The notes beneath the pieces were generated by a model that was not told the origin of the DNA, did no database searches, and was given only the letters and a program-made list of their open reading frames with translations. Shown here piece by piece: positions 14,601-58,428 of a DNA stretch of 64,000 bases (positions within the stretch are counted from its first letter, which is position 1; each line of letters opens with the position of its first letter). Where the stretch lies: NCBI RefSeq assembly GCF_001522545.3, contig NC_031769.1, positions 5,703,999 to 5,767,998 of the forward strand, in the 5' to 3' direction. The DNA comes from Parus major. Its lineage: Eukaryota > Chordata > Aves > Passeriformes > Paridae. The position numbers and the translations under genes are program-made.

Positions 14601-17600
14601 TATGTGCAGATAAATTCTGACTATCTGACCATCTACCCTTCTCTGTAACATATATTGGCAGTGGAGAGGGAAGGAGCTGAGTGATCCAGTCCTGGAAATA
14701 CAAAGAAGGCAGCCAGGGATGCGCTGGAATGGAGTTCCCAGGAGCCTTCCCTCAGCACGTGGACACCTCCAGGATACAAAGCCCTCTGCCAACAAAGCCC
14801 ATATTTGAAATGCAACAAAAGTGATACTAGCCTGTTGAAAGGAAGACATAAGAACACCCTGAGGGAAGCTGCTAAATGATGGAGTACCTTGGCAAGATAG
14901 ACAAGCACGCTGAAACTTTGGCTACCAACTTTAGAAGCTGAATGTGTTTACAAGTCAGTTAATTTCTTAGTGTTACTGCAAAAGTGGAAATAGAAGATTT
15001 ATATCTGAGCAAGATGCAGCCAATTTCTATAACCAGGAGCTAATTGAACTTTCATCCACCAGAACTTCTGAAAATGTTTAATAAATATGCATTTCAGAAG
15101 AATCCACAGAAACAGGCACAGGCAGAGGTGAAACATTAAGTGCTAAGCCACGCTTTAGGAACATTTCAGATAAATATTGACAAGTGCATTTATCTGCAGT
15201 AGAGGTATCCTCTAAAGAACTTATTCACTTTGAGACACTATGAAAAATAAAACTATCACAAACCCTCCCTTTGCTTGTATGTATATACATACTTCTATTT
15301 TTAATTTCAAATTTCCAGCTTTCAGAGATTTCTTGACATTTCTTATTAATCTTCAGATATTGTCAAATGGAACACAAATACTTTAAAACCAACAAAAGTG
15401 GTAGAGAAGTGGCTGTTTTTAAACTCACTTTCTACTTGAGTAGTAATTGATGTACAGTGCTCAGCAGGTACTCCTGAGTTTAGTTTCACTTTGTCTGATG
15501 CTTTACAATCACTCTAACTGCAGTCAGTAAAGACAATTTCAGAATCAAGCAAACTTTATTTGTGTTTTTTCATCCATTCTTTAGATTTTCCAGCTAGGAA
15601 AGTTATAGCACTGACAAGCTGGAGGTCACTGCAAAACACTGTCAAGTACAGCCTTTTGAATATCAAAGAGAAAAGTTGTATCACTGTCCAGAGGCTGGGA
15701 TCAGGAATTTCATGTCACCCACCATATCATCAAGGCACTTAATTTTGTGGATGTTCTAATCTCACTCATGCACACACCTGATTTTCTTTCCTTGGGTCTG
15801 TCCTGTCACTGATCCCAAACTCCTCCAAGTGCCAAGGTAACACATTTCTGTTCTGACCTCACAGAGACAACAGGAAAAGTACACACTGCACTTGAAGGTT
15901 GTTTTTCATTAACTTTCCACCTTTTGCCACCTTTTGCACTTGGACTAAACTGAGGTTGTGAAAGCCTTGGGGTTGAGACCTGTCATTTTACATGCCCCAC
16001 ACACACCTTGCTAGTGCATGTTAGACACATCACATACAAGTTAAATAACATTATAGTTTAAAGAATATTCTTCATGTGTGTTATTGAAAACTACAGGCCA
16101 AAAATAAGAAAAAAGAAAAGTTGCCCAAATTAATTCCTCATGTCTGAAGAGAACTGAAGTTATGCAAGTAGAAAGCAAAATAACTATTGTCCACAACTGT
16201 GTGAACTTCATTAGGGTCTTACTTAAGAAGTGAGAGAGCTGGTTGGCTATTTTCTTTCTTGAGATAATCTAGGTAAGAACTGAGTAGCTGTCCCCTGGAA
16301 ATCAAAGTCTGGATGGAAACAAAGCTTTAGATATCCAAAACTGTTTTTACAATTTAGGCAGTTATCTCTTTTTAAGTAAGGGAAAATTGCCTTGCCTAAT
16401 TTCTTGCAGCCAACAATCACAGCTAAAAATCACTGTATGTGTAAGGAATTGGAGGAAGCAGGGAAAGAATGACTTGTCTAGTAGGAACCCCTGTTAACAC
16501 TGAAAACCTCAAGTGTGGGTTGATGCAGCTGAAAGCATTGAAACAGTCAATGCTCAGGAGTGATGCATAACCTGAGATGTGTTTAAGAAGCTGAATAACC
16601 TTAAACCAGAAAAAAAGAAAAAAGCTGGAAGGACTAGGGAAGTCTTGGGAGAGCTGATTAGATTCACTAACAGGACTGTCACATTTAAGCAACAAAAATT
16701 AAAATACAGGAACACACCAGAAGAAAGATTTTTAAGTAATACACATGTAGCATTTCACTAAGTGTCAAAATGTAGTATTTTACAAGCAGAATGAATGTGA
16801 AAACAGAGCTTCATTTAAGTGATACCAGAAGCTGCTATAGGTATAAAAGATTGCTACACAGCAATGTTATATAGCTGTGAATCAGATGAACTTCCTAGCA
16901 ATGGAATTTCTTACAGATTCCAATGTGTCTGAGATGGAATGGACAGCTCTCATCTTTCAAACTCATTCTTCTATAACATAAATTATCTGTTTAGACCAGA
17001 GCACCTAGTTTTAGGGAGGGAAAAAAAAAATCATGTTTTAAAACTGCCAGTGCTAAAGAATCCACTACACCACTGTCAATTGCTGCAGTTTGATTTCAGT
17101 TTCTGTTAAAAATCTGCACCTTCTTTGTCATTTGAGGCTTGCCTGCTTTCAGCTTCTACTTATTGAACCATAATGTTTCTGCCTGTAAGGCTCAAGAGTC
17201 CTATACTATCAAGTTTCCTTTCCCCAAGAAGGTACTTATAGACTGCAGTCATGTCATTCCCTTGCTAATCTAATTGGATTTTAAACTGTAGATCAGTCTC
17301 AAAAAACAAGCAATAAAAAGAGATTTAGTAGATAACCCAACTGATCTCCGGGTCCCCAGCTTCCAGAGATCCACAGAGCTCTAACAACCCCAGCAAACTG
17401 ACAACTTGACTATTTTTCTGGTACTGCCTGAACAGTACATCCACTGACAGAGGCATAAACAATCTCTCCTAACATCAGGGCACAGGAATTGAACCATTTA
17501 CATATTTGGTCTTTTGCTGACCAAACATTAAAAGCAATTGTTCAAACAATGACAACATTTTATCATTGTGTCAGAAAAGAAAGACAGATAGTACCCTTTC

Positions 17601-18935
17601 CAATCTTTTTATTAACTCTTCAGATTTTCTGTCCTCATTGTGTTTCCTGTATATGTATGACAACAATAAAGTAAAATAAAAGCAAGACAATAGCCACTGC
17701 ATGAAAAATTCTAGAGCACGTAAGCAGCTTCCTTATAGCACATGAAGTCATTTCCTTCAGAGACATTTTGTGTAACTCTTTAAAAAATTAGTTAAACTAA
17801 TATTTTACTCTCCTGAGCCAAGCAATAATAAAGAGCCATTTTTTGTGAAATACTTGGACAGGGAATTGGTAATAAGCTAACCAACCTTTCCAGATCACTG
17901 GCTTAAAACCAAGCCTTGCTTGATCGTGCCTTGAAGGCTCAGCTACGTGATAAAAGTCTGATGCTCTGTGAAAAATAAAAGGGGATAGAGTCAAGTTCTT
18001 GGCAAGCTATTGCCCATCTCACACTGGCACTCTTATCAGCCAGGAGTTTCATCAGAAAATACAAATATCCTCTGCAGCAGAATGACTGGCTTATCTGGGA
18101 GGAAGATCCTGCCTCTGATGAATTTCAAAGTACTTCTTGAGCCAACACTCCTCTCTCAAAATATAGGTTTAAGATATAATGGCAAGGCATTTCTGAGTTC
18201 TGTTTGTACTGCATGCCAAGCAGCACACTCTACTCCATCTCTGTTCCACGTTTCAATCTGGCTGTTACTTCTATTCACTATTGTTTCAAAAAGAAAACTT
18301 CAATCTGCCACTGTCCTCTAATAATTTTTAAACTGTTTTCACAAGCTTGCTGAAGCGAAAGGCCCCTAACAAAGCCAGCACCCTCATGCTGCTGAAACAC
18401 CATCAGCACTCTCAGCAGCAAACAGCAAGAGACAAGCACGAAGCCAACACAACATTTTAGTATTGATTTCTCTAAGAAATTTCAATCCCGCAGGGCATAA
18501 ACATCAATTTAATCTGTATGCAACTACAAAATGGCCTCACTCCCAGTGTTCCTTATTTCAGCCAAAACACTGCTACAACTGGAGTAAACACACACCCAGC
18601 AGTGCAGGCAAAGGCTGACAGAACAAGTATCCCCACATTCCCAATAATTCGCAAGAGTTTTGGAGAGCACTGTCACAAACACCAGACAGTCAAGGACACC
18701 CACCAGCAGGAAAATTTGTCTCACAGCCAGACACAAAGGCACCCCTGAAGCATCCTGAGGACCAACCTGAGTGGTTTCCAGCCCTGTTAAGCAGAAGAGC
18801 CAGTTCATCTTCCAATGAACTCAACGTTTTGTGGTGGAGTAACAGCCTCACCTCTCACCTTTGGGTTTCTGTGCCTCCACGTGACAACAGGAACAATGAA
18901 ACACAACTGCTCCATGTTGTACTTACTGATAGTTT
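8691..18935. other. Non-coding stretch, one CR1 end, otherwise nothing identified
   Basis: Apart from the CR1 at 10.4-10.6 kb, no exon was recognised, although XYLB exons 16 onward might be expected somewhere here. 13.5-14.0 kb is strikingly AT-rich, with TAAT-type motifs and an octamer ATTTGCAT at 13602. Open frames of 127 codons (11202-11585) and 152 codons (13005-13463) match no family I know. Confidence 0.5.
10445..10630 (+). mobile_element. CR1 LINE 3' end
   Basis: Contains GCACTGGAACAGCTGCCCAA, CTCCCTGGAGACATTCCAAA and the terminal TTCTGTGATTCTGTGA, the standard end of ORF2 and the 3' repeat. Confidence 0.9.
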
Positions 18936-19092
18936 GGAACAAGCTCCCAGGGAACTTCACTATCCCTGGAAGTGTTCAAAAACATGTAGGTGTGCTATTT
19001 CATGACATGTCTTAGTCAGCATGGTGGTGTCAGGTCAAATGTTGGATGTGATGATCTTGGCGGTCTTTTCCAACCTTAATGACTCCTTGAAT
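18936..19092 (+). mobile_element. CR1 LINE 3' end, diverged
   Basis: Shows GGAACAAGCTCCCAGGGAAC, GATGTGATGATCTTGGCGGT and CTTTTCCAACCTTAATGACT, matching the end of a CR1 with a worn terminal repeat. Confidence 0.75.
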
Positions 19093-49169
<30,077 letters not shown>

Positions 49170-49887
49170 GGCACGGCACGGCCCTCGCCGGAGAGCTGGG
49201 GCAGGGACCGGGAAGGAACCGGGAAGGGGGCGGCTCTGCCGGCCCGGCCTCCCCGGGCAGGAGCCGCCGGCCCAGCCCAGCGGAGCGGCAGCACCGCGGT
49301 TAATGAGTGCTCAGGGAGCAGGGAGCGGGACGAGCGCTCCATCCCTCGCACGGAGGGGCCGGGAAGAGCTCGGGGGCCATGTGGTGGTGGATCGAGGCCA
49401 TGGTGGGGTGATGCTGCCATGGGATTGTCCCGAACGCGGGCCCGTTCCCTGCTGCGCAGCCCCAATTCACACACCGGGGAGAGGTGATGCTGTCCCTTCG
49501 TTATGGTTTGCGCAGAGCCAGGAGCTGCGTGCTAACCCGCAAAAGGCTGGCGCACAGGTCGTTAAAACTTTACACTGAGTATACATTTTAACAAAGGCGG
49601 CAGCTTTCATTGGTTACAAATTACGGGACTTTTCCCTGCATCCGAGTTTGGCGTCCGTTTTGAGCAAGTGGTCCATGAGTTGATGGTCACAATTACCCAC
49701 TGCTGTAATCACTTTTCCCTCAGTTACTGCTCAGTTCTGCTGAATTCACTTTTGGTGGCTCTTGTCCAGCCCATTAATCTTGGGACTGTCTTCCCTTTCC
49801 TTAAAACAACAGATTAGCCAAGCATACGGAATTCACAATGCAGTTGCTTAATCATAACTGTCCAGCTACAGCTATGGCTAGCAACTC

Positions 49888-49892
49888 AAAAA

Positions 49893-49923
<31 letters not shown>

Positions 49924-49930
49924 CAAAAAA
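49888..49930. repeat. (AAAAC)n simple repeat
   Basis: A run of As followed by several AAAAC units and another A run. It could be a decayed poly-A-like tract. Confidence 0.9.
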
Positions 49931-50560
49931 ATCTGCAAAGTTTGACACAAATCCTTGTTCAAATCTTGAGGGGCTTGGGATCAGGTCGATGGGATGGTGG
50001 GATGATGTGATTCTGGGTCACACCAGGGTGCCAGGGTAGTGCATGGGGCAGCTGAGCACAGATAACCAGCACCAATACACGGGGACCCCCAATGGAAGCA
50101 CCCAGACCAGTGAGAGAACACCAGAGCTGCCATGCAGGAATCACCCAGGAACCAGAAACAAATCAAAATGAGCAACATCAAGCCACAGTCCCAAGGAATT
50201 AATTAAATTTTAATATCCCATTACTGCAATTAATATCCCACAGCCCTGTTGTGGTATCACACTCTAATCAGCACAAACACACACAGCATTCCATTAGAAA
50301 GCACAGTATTGTTACTTTGGCTGAAGTATTGTTTTCTAGTTTGCCTTTTTTCACTTGGGAGGGTTGGGGAGGTTTTAGGATTTTGCATTATCTGCCGTAG
50401 CATGTGACAAGCAAAGTGGCATTCCTAAATCAAAAGAAGACTCATCTGAAATACACTTCCATTCCGCAGTCAAGGCAGTATCTCAGCAGAGCCTTAATGA
50501 AGTCAAATAGGTTTTGCATGCCCAGGATCTTAAACAATTTTTACAGTACAAACACTTAAT

Positions 50561-50702
50561 TTGAGATAGCTCAGGTGGTCAGAGCATGGTGCTAATAATG
50601 CCAAGGTTGTGGCTTTGATCCCTGTATGAGCCATTCACTTAAGAGTTGGACTTGATGATCCACGTGGGTCTCTTTCAACTCAGAACATTCTGTGATTCTA
50701 AT
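50561..50702 (+). mobile_element. tRNA-Ile-headed SINE (TguSINE1-like)
   Basis: The head resembles tRNA-Ile(AAU): A-box-like TAGCTCAGGTGG, anticodon-loop-like GCTAATAATGCC and B-box-like GGTTGTGGCTTTGATCC. It runs straight into a CR1-like tail (GAGTTGGACTTGATGATCCA, ending ACATTCTGTGATTCT). This head-plus-tail arrangement is the one described for zebra finch TguSINE1. Confidence 0.8.
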
Positions 50703-53394
50703 TATAAAATATTATAAAATTTTGTCATGGACTGAGCATTTAAAAATATATTCAGTGATTTCCAAAGCCCTATCACCCACAGACTTATACTTTCAATATT
50801 TCTAGTTATTGTTGTGAAGAACAACCTTTAGAACAATGGCCCACCATGTAGTGGTGGAATTTGCCTGCCCCTGAAGAGCTCACGCTGGATGAACCTGTCC
50901 TGAACAAAGGTCTCACTTAACCAGTGGCTGTGAAGGAAATAAGGTTTTTGAAATGTTACCAAGAACTGTTTCCTCAGTGTAATTTATACCAGAATAAAGG
51001 ATCAAATAACACACAGAAGCTGGGTTTTTTATTAATGCTGAATGTGGCTGGTGAGCCAGAGAGGAGAGGTTTGCTCAGCCCTTTCATTGGCTGCAGTCCC
51101 TGTAAACAATAACAGATTCAAAGGCTGAGGCTTGAAGGGCTTCAATTTTCAAAAGATTTGAAAAAACAAATAGAAATTTAAGTCTGTAAGTCTGAATATA
51201 AAGAACAATGAATGACTTCTGAAAAAGAGAAATTTGTGGATTTTAATTTTTTTAAAGGGGGTATTGGCTAGTAGAAAGGGAACCAGAGTTTATAAATTAA
51301 AAAAAACCCCAAACTTTTGAGGATGTAAGAATTAGTTATATTCTTCAGCAATCAGATCAGAATACTCCCAAAAAAACAACAAATTGCTTGACTTAAACAG
51401 CACAGAAAAGCTGGGGCTGGAATAACCTCCCTTGTATCATCAGTCTCCTTGATTAGGAACAAGGGGCCAAGACAAGTCAGGAGGAGAATCCACTGAAGGA
51501 CAACTTGGAAATGTTATTTTTGCTGCTTTCACTTTTCATGTTTCTCAAAAGAAAGTAAGGAAGTTTGGAGAATCAATGCCTTACTCAGTCAGTCTGTTGC
51601 CCATCTTTTTATCAAGGCAGCATTGTCTCAAATTTATTTTGAGTTTGGAATTATTTGAAATTTATTGTTTGAGTATGGAAAATGTTCATTGCTGCTGTTC
51701 TTTCTGGACTTAAATTCATGCCTACAGATACTGCCATAGCTTCCAAAAATGATTCCTGAAAGCAAAGAAGGTTTAGCTGTGCATTTATCAGTGAAGTTGC
51801 ATTCATGTACTAGTGATGTTTTAGCACTGACAAATCCAGAATTTCCAGAGGGGATGGACAAAATCCCGTTTATAATTGAAATGTCACCACTGCAGATTAA
51901 CAGCTTGAGGCAAAGCACAGATTAATCACTCAAGACACATGGAGCAGAGTAAAGGGAAAAGCAAGTTATTCCCCTTTTCCTATTAACTAGTTTCTGACCT
52001 GATGGAGAAGCAATATTTCCATGCTTTCCTAGGCCCCTGGCTGTTTAGATAAGTTACAACTAGAACGTCAATTAAAGCTATTTTTTCTTACCTCACTGTC
52101 AAGTTAACTGCAACTGCACATTTATATCAATTCATTGCAAACTATAAATTAACTGTATTCTAGATTCCTACATACTGAGATTTTTCACTTTTTATTCTCA
52201 CTTCCAGTATCAAAACCTGCTTCTGATCTCAGCTGCACCCTGATACAAACTTAGATTTAACTGCACTCTTCAGCTTTGCACAGGGGAACTCCTTCGAAAA
52301 CAGTGATAGCCTAAATTCCAGGCTTCATTATCATCACATCATCTGAGACATGCCAAGCTAAAGAGCAGATAGACCAGACCTTTGCTATAAATTAGGATGA
52401 CTGTATTGACAGCAGTCCAGCTAATCTGATTTATACCAGCTACATAATTTAATGGGATGTGGAAGGACTCACACCTCCACAAGAAGCCCATAGGTAACTA
52501 CAAAGCTAACAATCTTTCCGCTTCCAGAAGTAGATTTTGGGCACTTAACTAGTTATTTTAAGTAGCAGGACAGCCAAGTGTTTCCAAGCCCCAAGCAGGT
52601 ATTCCACACTGGGGGATCAGCATAGGTGGGCCCAGCAGAAACAATGGGACAGGCAAGAGTCAGTGCAAATAGAGACTTAAGTAATGAACGTGCAATAAAC
52701 CAGAGCAGCCCATGTTAGTACAGGCATTGTTAAGTCTGCCAGCACAATTATCCTTTTCCCAACAAGAAATCTTGTGGCTCTTTAATTAGCCTCAGAAACA
52801 TTAAACACAGTTAGCTGGGTCAGATGCAAGCCAGCCTTTTTGCCAAGTAACCTGAGTCACCTGCACTGCTGCTAATGAGGTGGGAGATGTTTGCAATGTT
52901 AAGCTCCAAGTAACACAACAATAACATATTAACACATCACGTTAAAAAAATAAATAATCTCTGAGCCTGAGCACTAGAACTACCTGCTAGAACAAAATCT
53001 GAACAATGGCAATGCTCTAAAGGTCATTGCCTTTCTACTCAGCATTGCAAGTACTCTTATCACAAAATCCCCAGCAATGTTTAACCAAGTACTGAGAATA
53101 AAAAATACCACCGGACCAAAAATTAATAGATGAAATTTCTGCTTTATTGAGATGTCCTTGTAACACCAAAAGTGTTTTTCTTTCCCTAAATATGTGTTTA
53201 TCTGTTGAAGTTATTTTTGCACATGATCTTGTGGTAAACATTATCTTTGTCCGTACCTCCAAATGCAGTGGAAAGTCTCATTATTCACTCTGTAAGAATA
53301 AGAACTTGATGCTTAAAAGCAATGTATTGAGGTGGGTGGTTCTTTACTGACTGTACTGTGAGCACCTGAATGTAAGGCAGAACTTTGTTGCTGT

Positions 53395-53562
53395 GCAGGC
53401 TGCTCAGAGTGGTTGTGGAGTTTCCCTCACTGGAGACATTCCAGGACCATCTGAACACAGTTCTGTGCAATGTGACTTAGGGCAACCCTTGACCAGGGAT
53501 GTTGGCCCAGATGACCCACTGTGGTCCCTTCCAACCTGACCCACTCTGTGATTCTCTGAAGG
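53395..53562 (+). mobile_element. CR1 LINE 3' end
   Basis: CTCACTGGAGACATTCCAGG, GTGGTCCCTTCCAACCTGAC and CACTCTGTGATTCTCTGA mark the 3' end of a moderately old copy. Confidence 0.88.
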
Positions 53563-55992
53563 CACATACAAAGATCCAGCAAAATCCCTGTGAATGAGTT
53601 CCACAAAACGAAGCCCAGAGCACAGTTGTTGCACAGAGACTAAAAATGTAGATTATTTAAGTATAGTAATTACTCCACAAACTCACTGGCTGATTTAGTT
53701 TTTTGACATGTGCATATTCAATATGCCAGGTGTGGTACTGCATTAACCAGTTAAGGCCCTTTACAGAAAACTCACGAGGAACTGGTGCAGGATTCCATAT
53801 AAAAGCACACACGAGCACACAAATAATGGGTAGGTAGAAGAGAAGAATTTAAATGATGGCTCAACTACACAATCTCAACAATACCATCAGTTTCATGGGC
53901 ATTGGTCAATTTGCAGCTTCTGTTTGATCATGTACTGAAAATACTCCAGTTTCCCTTCCATTGAATTCAGCAGATGTTTTGATTTCAGTGGGTACTGAAT
54001 CAGGCACTGTGGAATTGTATCTGGTTTTATATACTCTAGTTTTACAGATGTAATTTCCTTGACTCAATTAGGCTACCAGTGATTATGAAGTGCAGTACAA
54101 AGTCCTCATGAGATTTCTGCATGGAAGAGAAGGAAAGGATGCTTCTGAATAACAAATTATTTTTAGGATACTTTCCTCCTCTGCACAGACTTCAAGCCCA
54201 TATTCATTCTCACAATAGTAACAGTCCTCTTTGGAGGACTATCCTAACCACAGCCATTTGCAAGGCTTATTAAAGTTAACTTATGCACCCAGTAGAGTTT
54301 CTTGACAATGAATACCAAAGTAGTTTGTGTTATAGTGCTCAAAAGCAAATATCTCAGAAGCAAGATGGTGTCATCCAGATAAAACTTTTCATTAACAACA
54401 GATTAACCACTTCTTTCACCCTGTACTTGATTCTTATCAAACTTCACTTACAGATAAGTACATCTTATTGATTAAAAGCAATCAAAGATAAACTCGTTCC
54501 TCCTCAAACAATGGCTGAATTGGAAACTAATAAGGGACAAACCTTGCTCTTTTCAGCACCATCCTGCAACGACCAAAAATCTTCTTGCAGTCAAAGTGAG
54601 TCAAAATCCTGTAGTTTTTAGGTGAAAAAATCAAGGAAGAAAATTTATATAGCTTATACAATTTGTTTTAGAAACTGCTTGAAATTCCCACAGAATTCCT
54701 ATATGCCTATTATGTCTCCTGGGAGAACAAATAACCACAGGCTGTTTTCACATCCCAGAACTGTAGCCTTCATAGCTCCATGGATAGAAAACAGTCAGAA
54801 AAGTAGTTGGTATAGAAGAGTAACACATGGGCTGGAGTTAATCTGTCTCTGTCACTTCAGCCCACACCAGGAGTGGGTCACTCACATCCCCGGGAGCAGG
54901 ATGACCCAAGGTGTGACTAGAGCACCTGCTCTACGGCTTTTTGGCTGTCAGTCTGAGCTCTGAGGAGACAAGGATGAGAGGGAGGTCTTTTTCATGGGGT
55001 AATAGAGGATTTATTGCTCTGGGGAATCTTGGGGGCAAAAGAGAAAATGCAAGTGTGCAACAGCTGAAATATGGACGTGGTTCAAAGGGAGGGTACAAAT
55101 CATCAGCTAATTGGGAGATATCCTGGGGAGGGTAAAAGGCAAGGTTCACAAAATCATCTTCCAATTTGGGAGGTAGGGGAGGAAATCGGGTCATATGGAC
55201 TAATGAAATGTTGAAATTTAGGAGATTTCACAAGTGGAATCCCAAGCATGTGGTGGCCCTAAGATAGGATTGACAGGAGACTCAGGGTAGATTGACAACA
55301 TGGGGTGTGAGGGTCTGGGCAGGACAGTAATTTGGATCAAACCATCAACTTGGGCAACAACAGAACATACCATTAACAAGAAACACACTACAATAGAAGA
55401 GAAGAATGCCAGGGGAAATGTGTGGGAAAATTTCAAAAGTTTATTTGTTTAAAATCTCTAACTGGTAAATATGTTCAGTCTCTTCTTAAACTTGCCTCTG
55501 CACATCATCACTTCTAAAAGGGAATTTCAGAAATTCTTGGTGGGCAGGGATAACAGAGCTGTGAAATGAAGAGTTCTTGACCCTCGATTTTGGAGGCTGG
55601 TTGTTTGCCCAGGAGAGTTTCCAGTCCTATCAATGAGACAACCAACAGAGGGAGCAGCCTTCTAACAAAGCAAATTTCAGCATTTTAGTTTACTTTCTGT
55701 AGCAACTAACACTCCAAAGGAATATAATTTAATCCTCAGCAAGTGAAGACAGAGGAAAGGGGGTTTTAAATGTTACTTATGTCAGGTACAAAAAACACAT
55801 ACAGAACATCTGCTGCATTTAACTCCTCATGAGCAGCACAACTGAATTTGACATGCAGGAATACAGTAACTTCTGTTTGACCACATTTACCATTCACAAA
55901 ATGAAAAAAAAACAACAAAGAATGTGGTTCTGCAAAGGAGACTGGACAGCACCAAGCTCCTCACACCTGTAAAGCCAGATGAGTGAGTACTA

Positions 55993-56190
55993 AATCATAG
56001 ACTCACAGGATACAACGTTGGAAGGGACCTCAAAGATCAGCTGGTCCAACCTTTCTTGGCAAAAGCATGTTAAGTACAAGATATTTGGTATGAAACCTTC
56101 AGTGTTAACTTGGTTCAAGACTTTAGAGACACTCAGGCAGAGTGCAGGATCAGAGATATTTGGTATATGCCTTCCTACACACATTACCTA
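55993..56190 (-). mobile_element. CR1 LINE 3' end, minus strand
   Basis: ATCATAGACTCACAGGATAC, TTGGAAGGGACCTCAAAGAT and CAGCTGGTCCAACCTTTCTT are the reverse complement of a CR1 terminus. The right-hand boundary is uncertain. Confidence 0.75.
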
Positions 56191-57854
56191 ATTATATTTA
56201 CCTAAAGACACAAGGAATAAAAAGGGGTATTTAGAATCCTATCTAGGAAATGTCAAGATGGACTACATGCAACCCAAGCTCACCAAACCTTCAGAGGTAC
56301 GTGAACAACAGCTGGTCCCTTCCTTTGACATGAACCCTTTAGGTCTGAAAACACAAGAAAGATCAGATAATAGGAAACATCTCAAAATAATTTTGAAAAG
56401 TTTCATCATGGGATCCTTCACCCCATTAGCAAGGACATGATGAGAGCACCAGAAATAATCTTGCACCATCAGAAAGTCTTGTGCTCTACTCACAACAGCC
56501 ATAACTGGGGCATGCTTTAAGGCTGTGCTTTCAAACAATAGAAATGTGTGTGCTCTTATCAAAAATCTCACTAAAAAGTAAACAATTACTATTGATTCTA
56601 CTAATACTTTCTGGAATCCAAATAATAGCAGCCACCTTGTTTCTATCTTTCTTTGTGTTATTACATTTTCTAACAATAAAACAGTCACTTTCTTACACTC
56701 CAAGACTGCACTTATATAAAAATTTTAAAGGCACTGTAGAAAGCTAGAGAAGGGGGATTATCACAGTTACTTTGATTTTCCTTTTCAGTGCCAGTTAAAA
56801 TCTATAGACATTTGTATTCTTTTTAACCTCCATGAACAGTGCTGAACATGTCTATAATTCAGCACACGAATATTATGAATAATATACCTCTAGTCTCAGG
56901 TGTGCAGTAAAACCCAATGTTACAGGAAGTGCATTCAGTCAGTTAACCATTGTGAGCACTTTTAATTATCTTTAAATCAACAATTATTCCTAAAAGGTCC
57001 TCCAAACAATTTTTAATAAAAAACTAATTTACTACACAGAAATTAATTAGTATGAGATAAAATTAGTTGCATCTTTTTAAATGAGATTTTGCAACCAAGG
57101 TCAAGGGCAGTAAACATCTACTTCAGGTTCTAAAAGCCACAGCTTTTGGATTATGAAGTATTCTCAAATTTTTTATTGCCTCAAGGAAATGAAGAATTGG
57201 TTCCATTGTGATGGAAAGAAAAGACTTAAGGGAATTAGGGCACTTCAGAATTCAGTGGATAATCAAGTGAAAACCACTCAGATGATGTTTTGATCAAGAA
57301 TTTGTTCAATTAAAAATGAACAAGTTTTGACACAAACCTAATCATGGCAATAAATTTTCAGAACCTATAGTGCTGTTCAGAAATACATGTGTCTGTGCTA
57401 GAAAATGGCTTGGCAGCTTAAACTCCTCAGCAACATAGAGCAACCCAAATGGAGATCTCTAACATTTCAGTCTCACTCCAATAGTGCCACCTGCTGCGTA
57501 CTGGGAAAGTGTACAGGGCTCTGGAGCTTCAGGGAACTCAGTTTAAAGATTGACTGGCTGATTTAAAAAGAAATCACATGGTGTGCATGCATGACAATAG
57601 GAATTTATTTTTATTTATGAGTAATACCTAAACAGGCAATACCTAAAAGGAAGTTGTTCCACTATCATGTAAGAACAGAACCTGTGGGTAATCTGTTTTC
57701 AAGTTTATACCAGTGGCATAATAAGGATTAACTACAGCAGCTCACTACACATCAAAGTCACAATTAACCTCATGTACTTTCTGATGTCATGCAGATTAGA
57801 GCTGCAATTCATTTTATTAATCATATCCTGTTTGCAAATTATTCACAAAAAAAC

Positions 57855-57884
57855 CACACACACATATATATATGTGTGTGTGTG
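57855..57884. repeat. Compound (CA)(TA)(TG) repeat, self-complementary
   Basis: Five CA, four TA and six TG units in a row; 57855-57882 is a perfect 28-bp palindrome of alternating purine and pyrimidine. A second (CA)n run follows at about 57930-57950. Confidence 0.92.
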
Positions 57885-58009
57885 CATGCAGACACAGAGA
57901 CATGCCCTGGTGGCAAAGTGTACCTGCACATACACACACACAAACCCATACACACCTCCAGAGACTGATTCAATCACATCCCAAATCCTGTGGGCAGTTT
58001 TGGGCCTGT

Positions 58010-58428
58010 CATGACAAGAAAGACATTGCTGGAGCGTGTCCAGAGAAGAGCAACTGAGCTGGGAATGGGCCTGAAATGGGGGCTCAGTCTGGAGAAAAAG
58101 AGGCTCAGGGGGGCCTTCTCACCCTCTACAACTCCCTGACAGGAGCTCTTAGTGAGGTGGGGGTCAGTCTCTTCTCTTGGGTAACAAGGATGAGAGGAAA
58201 TGACCCCCAGTTGCACCAGGAGAGGTTCAAAATGGATTTTAGGAAAACTTTTTCATGGAAATGGTTATAAACCATTGAAATAGGCTGCCCAGGGAAGTGG
58301 TGGAGTCACCATCCCCAGCAGTATTTACAAAACACTTGGGGAATGGCACCTGAGAACATGGTTTAATGGTGAATGTGGTGGTGCTGGGTTGACTTGCAGA
58401 TTTCTTCCAGCCTTAACAATTCTGAGAA
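58010..58428 (+). mobile_element. CR1 LINE 3' fragment
   Basis: Encodes the worn end of ORF2: TGGAGCGTGTCCAGAGAAGA, CTCAGTCTGGAGAAAAAGAG, GGCTGCCCAGGGAAGTGGTG, then CTTCCAGCCTTAACAATTCT. Confidence 0.88.

Noticed and set aside
15800..15850. Minus-strand TLALGGV, considered as the XYLB ATGG motif exon
   Set aside because: Followed at once by a stop in frame and lacking the neighbouring conserved residues.
50561..50634. Possible functional tRNA-Ile gene
   Set aside because: The stem pairings are degraded and the sequence continues directly into a CR1-like tail, so it is a SINE head.
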